Positions 50,409 through 60,204 of a DNA stretch of 64,000 nucleotides are shown here, one piece after another; within the stretch, counting starts at the first letter, position 1, and each line of letters begins with the position of its first letter. The notes below the pieces were generated by a model, which made no database searches, was not told the DNA's origin, and was given only the letters and a program-made list of their open reading frames with translations. The stretch spans positions 85,856,032 to 85,920,031 of the forward strand of contig CM055092.1 in the NCBI GenBank assembly GCA_029204225.1, in the 5' to 3' direction. The DNA comes from Diphasiastrum complanatum (lineage: Eukaryota; Streptophyta; Lycopodiopsida; Lycopodiales; Lycopodiaceae). Made by a program: the position numbers and the translations under genes.

Positions 50409-53400
50409 CTTCACGGTTGCTGTTTCCAGCGTTACCGGCCCTGCCACAAAACCCTAGTCCACCCTAACTGGATCCATTGTCACCACACAAATCATAATCT
50501 ATATGAAACCCCACGATCCATGCTGAAGAATAGTACGATCTAATGGACACCTCCACTCTGCATAAATTTTCATGATGTAAAATCGAATTGTTCACTAGAA
50601 AAAGCAAGACATACTTTCGGATCTACAAGATCCAAGTTATATCACATCTGCGGCACAACAGAATCCATGAAGTAGATAACCAACAATCCCAACAATCTTT
50701 CCAAGCGGTCCACTCCCTTTTTCAATTGGGAAATCAATACCGAAAGCGAGACAGGGCGATCAACAGTCGAAAGAAAAAAATAAACACCTCCAATTTCCAA
50801 ATATGTAACAAAAACGCAAGCCCTGGTTTGTTTTTTGGCTTCATTGTTTTGGTAGAGTTTGTCAAGCTCAATAGGGATGCATCGGACTTTGTCAAGCTCA
50901 CTTTTCTGAATAGCTTCAAAGATCCAAGCGACAAAGCAGCTCATTGGCTTCTTACAATAGACCTCACTTATGCCCTCTCAAACTGTCCTCTCCTCTTTGA
51001 TCATCTCTTTCGCTCCTCTCTCACAATCTCAACATCAAGATAGCAAACCCTAGCTTCTTTGTTCATTGCTCAACACAGATTTCCAAACTATTGAATTATT
51101 TCTTTCCTTTGAAGAAACCCTACCCTTCAACTTGATTTTCACCATTCATGCCTTTTTGAACTTCAAGTGCCCGACTAATCAAATCAAATGAAAAAAATAG
51201 TTTCTTCAAAAGAAAAAAACGGTTCAAAAGATTGGTTTGCTACGCTTAGCATAGTAAAAAAAAATTATTAAAGCTTTTGCTATGTTGGGCATAGCAAAGA
51301 ACAGCTCAATTTTTTTCTTTTTTGGCTATGGTCAGCATAGCAAAAGGAAGATCTATTCTCACTAAGCGTACATGTAGAGAGGCCCAAGGCGATTACGGAG
51401 CTAAAGAACTTGAAGTGTCCGACTAGTGAATATGACCTTGAAGTTTTTTGCTATGTTGTGAATAGCAAAGAACAGTTTAATTCTTTTGCTACGTTGCTCA
51501 TCATTGCAACAGAAAGCTAAATAAGCTGCAATTCTGACTATGCGTACACGTAAAGGCTTGATGTGGGGGCCTGAGGGACATATCCTAGGGTGGCTGGAGG
51601 ATAGGGCCAAATGGAGTAGACCAAGCCATAATCACCCTGCCCGAAAACGTTGCCAGAGCAATCATGAGAATAGTGTCTTACTCTGTAGGGCTTTACGAGA
51701 GGAAGAGCACCAAGCATGTATTCTAGAGCGCATAAATCTAGAGCATGAGTAGCACAATACTGAGAGCATTTGGAATTTTAAGCCTTGCCATAAATGGCAG
51801 CTTTGAAAAAGACTCTTGAATCCTCGACATCTCTAAAAATATTGACCTTTCATAGTTTGTGCAAGGTAAGAATGTCATAATTATCTGGCCTTGTAAAAAA
51901 ATTGACAAACTGTAAAAGTTATCAGAATGAAGTGACGTAGTGATTTTCATAAAATTTAAGTTGATATGCTTATTCCACATCTGGCTTATGAAAACAACAA
52001 AAAACAATTATTTTGGATTGCAAATTTTTTGGGAGTCATTAAAAACAACAACTAGACAAAAATGCTACAAGTTCACTTTATGTGCACCACTACAACTAAT
52101 GGTTATTTTTTAACGTATGAGTAAAAAATGTAGATAGATCTGAAGGACTAGAAAAAATGACTTTTCAAAAATTAATCCAAGGTTGATGATTAAAGTTCAA
52201 AAATCTAAGTTGTATTGGCTTTTAATTTGAAGTAGACAATAACTAATCATTTAGAAATGCCAATTTTTTGTGTTTTGAAAGCAAGTCTTGGGTTTACTTT
52301 GCAACCATCATCCTCAACTCATTTGGTTCGGTTCTTTAAGCTTTTCGAATTGATTTTTTGGAAGAAATTTTGTTTTTAGTTCCATTGTTGTCGATTACTT
52401 TGTTGTAGGCACTTTGTTGAAGCAATGGTTTCTTTAGAGCTAATGTTGGAATTTTTTCCTCTTATGGCTTCTAGTTCTTTTCTTTAGTGATTCTTGTATT
52501 TGGATTGTTGTCTATTGCTTTTTAGAAAGCCAGTTTTGTGTTAAATCGGTGAGAAAAGACAAGAATAGAGGTAAAAATGCACTAATCACTTGGTTGTGCG
52601 ATGATTTACAGGTTTGCATGGCAGATTCTTATGTAGTTACAAGGTCATATTGCAATTTCCAGGAAACTAACTATGTGATTGCATTTGTTATGTCTGAAGT
52701 AGAGATCACTATGTGGTTATGGAGTTCAGGTAATTAAGCAGCCCAAGATCAAATCAAATTATTTAATTGTTTCAGTTCTATTTGGTTGCCTTTTGGTTCT
52801 CACAGTACCTGATCCAAATTTTGGGTTGTCGTTAGCAGAAACAAACTACAAATAAATGTACCTTACATTATTCATCAATGCTTGCGTGTGTGTGTGTGAG
52901 AGCTCTTATTGATATAGTACTCTGTACAAGATAAAGAAAAGAATGTGTACAACAAATTAATCGCATTTCTGCACTGGCAGTTTCTGGCAGCTCGAAAGCT
53001 ATAACTCATTAACTGCTGCAATGCTCGCTCACTTGGAACTTCTGAGATTGATTGAACACAACCAAGTCTGTAGGTTCCTCAATCAATTCAATAAAGAACA
53101 TGCCTCTAGGTATCCGAATTTCAATTTTAACAGCCCATCACTTGGCTGCTTTCTTTTTGTTTTCTTTGAGCCAATACCCTTTTGAGCATCATCGTACTTC
53201 TAATGCAGAAGAACATGAATGACGCTCTCGTACAGATATACTTTTATCGCTCCCCTGAGTACAGTTTACAGCAGAATTAAGCGAGCCACAGTAGATCTAG
53301 ACAAACAAGTGTCCATTGTCATATGTTGTAATAAGGGAATATCAGCAGCTATCGCAATTGTTGCTATTCCAAGGTACAAGTATCCTGACCCTCGTGGGCC

Positions 53401-53650
53401 TTGCCTGCAGAAAAGCTTTGAGCAATTATGAGTTCAAGTCGAATTTGTCATGTCACAGCAAGCATCAAAGTGCTGGTTTCCAAAAGCTATTCTGAAAACT
53501 TTGGCTTGATATCGAGGCAAAAAGCAGTGTAGTATCACACACCAACATCTCGCTGAAGCTTTTGGAGTACTGTTGGAGTACCGTTGCTACTTCCACTAAT
53601 AACGTGTCACCTTAATCTTGTTTTAGGCTCTGTAGACTGAGAGAGTGACT
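50409..53650. other. Gene-free region with palindromic repeats
   Basis: No supported gene. 51240-51560 has repeated ttgctatg...catagcaa palindromes (separate entry). A short (TG)n lies at 52886-52898. Downstream ORFs are short and unrecognised. Confidence 0.4.
51236..51520. repeat. Diverged palindromic units (ttgctatgt-x-gggcatagcaaagaac)
   Basis: Units at about 51240, 51278, 51330, 51448 and 51488 share ttgctatg followed after 4-7 bp by catagcaa. Each can form a hairpin of about 8 bp stem. Confidence 0.6.
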
Positions 53651-54414
53651 TTAGTCCATATTAAGGAGATTGGTGATGTTCTGCATTATCCAGAGCTCAT
53701 GAAGCATGCAAGCTTTTGATGCCAACTTATTTGCAAGCTTCCTATATCGGCTCGGCAAGTGTGTTGCAGATAAGAGTGGTCCAAGAAGGGGAATTGCCTC
53801 TGAAAAAGTGGCCTCAGATGCTGTAACCACAAGATCTGCAATTGCAATCTCAAAAATAACTTTTCCAAAGATCTCCACGAAAGCTTCGTGAACTGCAGTT
53901 ACAAGACCTTCTCTAGATGCCGAATGCATGATCAAGGCAGTTTTGTGTGTATGCTTTTTCAATGTTTGAATGGCTCCATCTGGGTCTTCAAGAATCCCAA
54001 CATCTCCGATAGCTTTTATTGTGTAATACAAAGTCTTAGAAAATGAGAGTGCTATTGGGCCTGCAATAGGGACAAGTGTTCCTACAGTCAAATGCTCAAC
54101 AAAATCCAGCGTTTGATACCGCTTTCTCACATTCTGAAATGAAGTCAACACCTTCCAGACCTCCTCTTTTACAAAGCTATGGATTTGTAGTTCATCAAAT
54201 AGACCCTTCTGCTCACTGAGATATGATCTTAGCAAAGGAAACTGTAGGGAGTTCCTATTCTCCTCAACCTCTTCCAAATCTGCTCCTTGTAGTTCTTTCC
54301 CCACAATAGAGTATTCTGGCCAACCAATGCTCACTATGAAGATGCGAACGTTCAGGTTTGTTGTCAAACTAAGCTCCTTCCTACAGCAAAGCGGATGCAA
54401 TGAATTCTCAATAC
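53651..54414 (-). CDS. IRG-like GTPase, last exon
   Basis: The exon begins after acceptor aatttcag (AG at 54416-54415), phase 1 to 2, and ends at the stop at 53651. It encodes NVRIFIVSIGWPEYSIV, a DLEEVEENRNSLQFPLLRSY segment, HSFVKEEVWKVL, and two hydrophobic helices (VGTLVPIAGPIALSFSKTLY and IADLVVTASEATFSEAIPLL), ending MQNITNLLNMD. The block 'I-F-x-V-S...P-x-Y...F-P-L-L-x-x-Y-L' followed by a helical C-terminus with hydrophobic segments is the pattern of IRG (immunity-related, p47) GTPases after the G domain, where helices can bind membranes. Joined to the exons at 59319-58985 and 60204-59831 it gives a 490-residue product plus unseen N-terminus. Confidence 0.6.
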
Positions 54415-54998
54415 CTGAAATTATCTTGTACATTGTTGTACTGGCAACTGTTAATGTCATAACAAAAATCTAATAAATCTGTTCGAAGTTCGAACACAGA
54501 CATGTCTACAAATGTCTATTGCATGAAATTCTCATAAGAAAAATGTAGTACTCTTTGTCCATTTTATTATTGAGACCATCACTGTAGCTCTTAGCCCTGA
54601 TGAGGAACAGATTCATATCCCTAAAGACTCTGAGAAAGCTTAAACTTGCCAAACTTTGGGAGGGCAGAAGTGTTAACTTGAATTGTTGAAGTAAAACTTA
54701 CGTAAGATCAATTGAGAAACCTATATCAGCAATGACTACCTCAGTTCACATAGTTGTACGACCTAAAATTTCTATGAGCTATCTATGATTAACCAAGAGA
54801 TGGCTCTGCTTAAACTAACAAGATAACGTCACAATGAGTAACCCTTTGCCATTCATACATAAAGTAATACCAAAGGCTGCTGAAACCAGTAAATGAGCTC
54901 CATTTTAATAACAGTTATCTCTGATATTTCTTAGGGTCAAATTTTCTCTCCACAAACCACACCAACTAAAAATAGGAGCATATTCCTACCGAGTAATG

Positions 54999-55395
54999 TG
55001 ATGGTGCATAACAATAGGTGCTCGATGCTGGGTATCGAGCACCAGCATCGAGCACCGGGTGCATGACGGGAGTCATGCACCCATCAACATGTACGCACTG
55101 ATAGCAATTCTAGCCATCAGAGATGCCTTCATCTTGGCATGAAGGGTTTGGTAGTTGGTCGCTAGTTAGTGACACGTAGGCACAGTCATTTTTGGGATCT
55201 TGGAGTGTGACATACACACGCGGATATATGTACATACTATGCAAATGAATCAACACGCTTTTGGGAATGATCTTGTGATTGTCATTGTGTTCTTGATTGC
55301 AGATAAATGATTGTGTTATGCTTATGTTCTGATTGCTCTGATTGCTGATGATTGATAGCTTGATTCTAGCATGCTTAATTGAGATTATTATAACA
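54999..55395 (+). repeat. Copia 5' LTR
   Basis: Begins TGATGGTGCATAAC and ends GAGATTATTATAACA. The last 135 bp match the 3' remnant at 58123-58257 with few differences. Confidence 0.75.
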
Positions 55396-55397
55396 AA

Positions 55398-55411
55398 GGT
55401 TATGGGCCCAC
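55398..55411 (+). other. Primer binding site to the anticodon arm of initiator tRNA-Met
   Basis: GGTTATGGGCCCAC, two bases after the LTR, is the exact complement of GUGGGCCCAUAACC, the anticodon stem and loop of plant initiator tRNA-Met (sequence from general knowledge). The usual plant copia PBS is TGGTATCAGAGC, complementary to the tRNA 3' end, which is absent here. Confidence 0.65.
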
Positions 55412-55555
55412 GCCCGTGAAAGGATCAAAGGAATCGTGTTAGGGATTTGCACTCAGGACGTAATCATCTTCACTTGACGCAGAACAGCTCATGTTGGCGG
55501 ATTCAGCGTCGCATCCAGAATCAAGGAGGACGATTGTAGTCGAGAAGGATCCAGA

Positions 55556-56229
55556 ATGGCGTCGGAAGGAACCATGGAGATAAAGACGGTGGATCGGCTG
55601 GAAGGGGAGAACTACGCCTCGTGGAGTTGGAAGATGAAAATATTGCTGAAGGAGAGGAGCTTGTGGGGCATGGTTGCAGGAACGGAGGCGATCGAGATGT
55701 ATCAGGAAGGACGTGTCAAGAACGAGGCACAGGCTGAGGTGGTGAAGATGCGGGAGACGAAGGCGCACATATGGAGTTCATCAACAGGAGGCTAATACAA
55801 GAGGAAGGCAGACGCAAGATTAGCTCACCTCAAGATGAAGTAGCATTGCTGATTGGTTTCAAGAAGATGGGAATCAAAGGACCAAAGCAGATACAGACGT
55901 TAGAAAAGGGACAGTCCAGTCAGCCATGGAAGCAAGGAAAGAAGAGGGGTTGGCGGGACAGATCAGACAAAAAATGCTTCTACTGTGACAGACCCGGACA
56001 TTTTGCGAGAGACTGCAACAAGAAGAAGGATGATCTCAAGAAGAAGGATGCAGAGCAGGCGAACATCTTTGAGGAGGAGGAAGAGAAGTCAGACGCATTT
56101 GCAATGATGGCAGATGAGAACTGGAGTTCGACAGAAGGATCTGATAGCACGTCAGGAATACTTATCGGGCACGAGTGTGAACGTGGTGGAAGTGAAACCA
56201 AGAACCAAAGCGCAAGGCAACACGGATGA
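55556..56229 (+). pseudogene. Copia gag with zinc knuckle
   Basis: Frame 55556-55795 starts MASEGTMEIKTVDRLEGENY and ASWSWKMKILLKERSLW, the N-terminus of copia gag (UBN2-type). A deletion near 55770 joins it to frame 55771-56229 with an ISSPQDEVALLIGFKK-like piece, a basic linker and CFYCDRPGHFARDC, an intact CCHC knuckle. The middle of gag is missing. Confidence 0.8.
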
Positions 56230-56520
56230 TCCATACTGGTACCTGGATTCTGCAGCGACATCACACATGACGAACAGCCGGACAACATTTATCACTTACG
56301 AAATGCTTGCGGGAAAGGAAATTATGATGGGTGATAGCGGAAGGGTCGACACAATTGGAAGAGGAACCGTCTGTATATGGCTCGGTTAGGGAAGGAGCAT
56401 AACTCTGACAGACGTTCTGTTTGTCCCGAATCTGGCAAAAAACTTGATGTCAGTTGCACGAATCACTGACGTTGGGCTGGATGTATAGGATTCCAGTTGA
56501 ACAAGAGAGTTATGGGGAAA
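56225..56520 (+). pseudogene. Copia protease
   Basis: DPYWYLDSAATSHMT and FITYEMLAGKEIMMGDSG are the copia aspartic protease signature; the catalytic D-(S/T)-G is D-S-A here, an inactivating change. The frame stops at 56387-56389 and continues in another frame (FVPNLAKNLMSVARITD). Unrelated sequence without copia similarity fills about 56525-56790. Confidence 0.65.
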
Positions 56521-56795
56521 ACAAAAAGGTCAGTTTACACATCATATTACAAGTCATAGGATTGGGATTATTGCTCTTCCAAAAATGTTTATCGATTCAT
56601 CCGATTCAAAAAAAAGAATCTTATGTAAATATTGTTGTCTCACCCTATCAATTGATCCAAGGGAACGGTAGCATGACAATATACGATTGCTTTCTTTGAC
56701 AAGATAAAACCCGCCAATCAAATCAAGACGCCTCTTCAGATGTTCCGAAACTTCAATCAAACTGCAAGCATTTGAATCCCAAAGTTCGAAAGGGA

Positions 56796-57710
56796 CGGAT
56801 ACAACATCCAAAGGGAGGGACGCATTGGAGGACTTTATCAACTCCAAGGAGGAGTTGAGGAAAGATCCATGGCTTGTGTGACACTCAGCTCAAGCAAGGT
56901 AAACAACCTTTGGCATAGGAGGTTAGGACTTCTCGGAGGACGCAATTTACAAAGACTTGCAAAGGACGGAGTGCTTAGGGGGTTCGACTACAGACCAGAG
57001 GAGGCCATTGACAGATGTGAAGCGAGCGTGTTTGGAAAGCAGCACAAAGAGCCATTTACAGACGGAGGAACGGACTGGTCATCTCAAGTAATCCATCTGA
57101 TACACAATGACATATGCGAACCCATGGAATCCACGTCAATTGGAGGATCCAGGTATTTCATTACTTTCATCGACGACTGCACCAGAAGAGTCAGAATATG
57201 GACTCTTAAGCAGAAAAGCCAGGCACTAGAGAGCTTCAAGGCGTTCAAGGAGGTGGCAGAGAGTGAAACAGGGAAGAAGATCAAGAGGATCAGAAGCGAC
57301 GACGGAGGAGAGTACAGAAGCAGAGAATTTGACTTCTTCTGCAGAGATCATGGGATTTCAAGAGAGTTCACTGTCCCTTACAATCCTCAGCAAAACGGAG
57401 TGGCGGAGAGAAAAAACAGGACGATCATGGAGATGGTCAGGTGCATGTTGCACGAGGGAGACCTCCGAAGTTTCTTTGGGCAGAAGCGGTGGCGACGGCA
57501 TGTCACGTGATCAACAGGTACCAAAGCACTGGACGGGAAGATGCCATATGAAGCATGGTATGGAAGAAAGCCCAATGTCAGCTATTTCAGAGTATTTGGG
57601 TGTGTCGCGTTCGCACATGTGCCAAAAGAAAAGAGGAGGAAATTGGATCCCAAAGGACAGAGAGAACATGTCAGAACGTCCAACTGGAGAACATGAGGAA
57701 GAAAGAAGAC
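56796..57710 (+). pseudogene. Copia integrase
   Basis: Frame 56869-57510 contains LWHRRLGLLGGRNLQRL, CEASVFGK, HNDICEPM, YFITFIDDCTRRVRIW, RSDDGGEYRSREF and YNPQQNGVAERKNRT. The D, D and E catalytic residues are present. The zinc site is damaged (second His is Leu; second Cys is Ser). After a shift, KMPYEAWYGRKPNVSYFRVF follows in another frame to about 57690. Confidence 0.8.
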
Positions 57711-58122
57711 CTATCAGGATAAGGAAGACACTTCACAAGTTTGATGATATGGTCTTTATGAGCAAGGAGCACGTGACAGAACCTACAAATTTTCAGGAAG
57801 CCCAAGATTCGGAAAATTCTAGCATGTGGCACCAACCGATGCTGGAGGAGATGGAGTCCACCCAACATATTGATGCTTGGGATTTGGTACATCTCCCAAA
57901 GGGAAGAAAAGCAATAGGCTGCAAATGGGTGTTCAAAATAAAGTTTGATGCTGACGGACAGATAGTAAGGTACAAAGCAAGAATAGTAGCAAAGGGATGA
58001 ACTCAGACAGAGGGGATAGATTTCAATGAAACCTTCGCACCGGTTGCAAGGATCGGATCGATCAGAATTCTACTGGCATGGGCTGCATTAAATGACATGG
58101 AAATCCACCAGTTGGATGTCAA
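57711..58122 (+). pseudogene. Copia reverse transcriptase, N-terminal part
   Basis: Reads MLEEMESTQHIDAWDLV, GCKWVFKIKFDADGQIVRYK, ARIVAKG, then a stop and [20 protein letters not shown], ending MEIHQLDVK. It stops within the first catalytic block, joined to the middle of the 3' LTR at about 58122. Confidence 0.8.
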
Positions 58123-58257
58123 GACGCTTTGGGAGTGATCTTGTAATTGTGTTCTTGATTGCAGATAGATGATTGTGTTATGCTTACATTCTGATTGCTC
58201 TGATTGCTGATGGTTGATGGCTTGATTCTAGCATGCTTAACTGAGATTATTATAACA
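58123..58257 (+). repeat. Copia 3' LTR remnant
   Basis: acgctttgggagtgatcttg... to TTATTATAACA matches the last 135 bp of the 5' LTR. The first 260 bp of the LTR are missing. Confidence 0.75.
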
Positions 58258-58984
58258 TAACGCAATCGAGTAGTTCTTGAAAGGCACACGAGTTCAACAT
58301 TCTCATTCAAAGTTTATAACTGAAATTCTCAAATGATAGCATGGAAGTCCAAAACTTCTGGACTTAACCAACTGTATAACTGTCTGCATGAATCCTAAAA
58401 AAACGAATATTGCTAAGTATGACCTAATTCAATAAAACTAGAAAAATGCTGCTCTTTCTCACCAGCTATTTCCAGCGGTAGACGAAACACTGTTGAATCT
58501 CAAAGAAGGTGATCAATACCCAAGGTTTAGGTTGACTTTTGACAGAAATTTGACAAGTTCAGTGGTTCCTTGAGTTTTCTAAGGTATTTTTAGAACTTTT
58601 TGTCAACACAGGCATAAACTACAAAGCTCGTGACATATCCAATTGAGTAAGACGATTCAAATGATCAGTTGATAGCAGGGCAATAGTATCAAACAACAGT
58701 TGATGATATTCTACGAAGTTGATTTACATTCATTGATCAGCAGATCGTCTCTTCCAGTCTTCTCTGTTTCTGTGTGCGATTTTTATCACATAATTTTATT
58801 ATCCTAAATGGGCTATACAGGTTTCAATCTCGTCATATCTTGCTTTCAAAGTTTTCAGAAACATGTTCTTTTCCAGGCAACGGTTGTACAAAACTGGGAA
58901 GGGAACCACACAAAAAATTGACAAGATTCCATTTCTGTCATCTACATCTGTACTCTTGCTTGTTTCTCATAAAGTGTGAGAGAC

Positions 58985-59319
58985 CTACAAAGACCTGATC
59001 TGATTGGATGACGTCAGCGAAGGAGCGTATGGACGTGCCTAACCCACCTTTAACTCCACATGAAAAAAAAGCATACCTAATACTCTCCTCCATTTCATTC
59101 AGGCGTTTCTCTTGATGTTGCTGATCCCGTATGCGTGCAATATTATCAGCATAAGTTCGAACAACACAAAAAAACTTTCGAGCATCAACAGCCATGGACA
59201 TGAGGTCTTTGTCTTGTGGCGTGATTCTGTTGTTTACCACGAAGATCACAGCACTGGTCTCGTTTTCAAAGAGATTATATGCTTTTGCAAATTGCTCCAA
59301 ACTGAGCTTTCCATCTTTC
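58985..59319 (-). CDS. IRG-like GTPase, middle exon
   Basis: Acceptor gggtgcag (AG at 59321-59320); the exon completes a Gly codon begun in the previous exon (phase 2). It encodes KDGKLSLEQFAKAYNLFENE, SAVIFVVNNRITPQDKDLM, ARKFFCVVRTYADNIARI and an acidic helix. The segment FFCVVRTYAD corresponds to the G4 region FYFVRTKVD of IRG GTPases; the Lys of (T/N)KxD is Tyr here. The donor choice at 58984 rests on phase with the last exon. The exon is 335 nt. Confidence 0.65.
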
Positions 59320-59830
59320 CTGCACCCAGGATAAATGTACAAATATGAGCAAACAAACTGCAGAACGGACTATTCTTATGTAAAAGAATTCACTTTCACT
59401 AATCAGATAAGCCCTTTTGTTGGAAACTTGGTTAAATTAGCAATTTCTTTTCCAAAGAAAAGGAATTGCACAAGCTTTTCACTTGGTGTTAAGATGTGGT
59501 CTTAAGCCCTATCAGAAACTAAGATTAGCTCCAGCGTTACGATTTTCAGATCCTACTATTAGCTAACTCAAGCGTTACGACCATTTCAGCCTGGTCCACT
59601 GAAATAATTGCACGAGAATAGCTGGGAGTCCCTTACTACCTAATCGAAGTCAGTAGAGAATTCATTTGCCAAGTTCAAATTTACTGCAGGTTTACCTAAT
59701 GCAGAGGCCACTAGAAAATCTATTTCCCAATCACAAATTTGATACCTATTGTGTAGTTCAGGTCGTAAAGGATTGTGCCAAAAGCATGTGTAAGTTGCAA
59801 CCAGAAAGTGCTTAGAGGTGATAAACATAC

Positions 59831-60204
59831 CCTCCATGCTGCGCAGCGTTGGCATGCTTGCCATCATAGCCGGGAATATCCAGCACGCGAAGGCCAGAAA
59901 TATGATAAACCTTCTCCACTTCATCATTTCCGCTGATATTATGTGAGACGGTGGCAGAGTGAGAGAGGAGCAAGTGGTTCACCAAAGATCCCTTTCCAAC
60001 TCCAGCTCGTCCAACAATACGAACAGTAAATGATGGAGTTTCCACCCTTTTCGAGCCCGATAACAACTCCTTGGCACGTTTCCTATACAGATCTTGCCAG
60101 TTCTTCTTGAGACGTATTTCCCGAGCTACTGCACTCTTTGTCAACATATTAACACAAACTTTGTCGATTGTAGTCTTGCTTTGACCAGATTCGAGATTGC
60201 ACTC
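59831..60204 (-). CDS. IRG-like GTPase, exon with P-loop
   Basis: Acceptor cgctgtgcag (AG at 60206-60205), donor GG|GTATGT (59830-59829), 374 nt. It encodes a helical start, then TVRIVGRAGVGKGSLVNHLL (P-loop at residues 65-73 of the visible protein) and LRVLDIPGYDGKHANAAQHG (G3, D-x-P-G). The residue after the P-loop Lys, normally Ser/Thr that binds magnesium, is Gly. Frame continues across the splice to the next exon as ...QHG-G-KDGK. An upstream exon with the start codon must exist to the right; the ORF at 60942-60727 is a candidate but has no convincing donor. Confidence 0.65.

Larger units (their letters stand above)
54999..58257 (+). mobile_element. Ty1/copia element with LTRs and TSD
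   Basis: 5' LTR 54999-55395, PBS 55398-55411, gag from 55556, protease and integrase, partial RT ending at 58122, and a truncated 3' LTR 58123-58257. Flanking bases TAATG (54994-54998) and TAACG (58258-58262) are a 5-bp TSD with one mismatch. The rest of RT, RNase H, PPT and the 5' part of the 3' LTR are deleted in one step. The element lies in the sense opposite to the host gene. Confidence 0.85.
54415..58984 (-). other. Large intron of the IRG-like gene, containing a copia element
   Basis: It runs from donor G|GTCTCTC (58984-58983, weak but the only phase-1 choice) to acceptor aatttcag. 4570 bp; 3259 bp of it is the copia insertion 54999-58257. 58263-58984 and 54415-54993 have no other features. 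Confidence 0.5.

Noticed and set aside
53706-53891. Plus-strand ORF over the last IRG-like exon
   Set aside because: Antisense shadow of a better supported exon.
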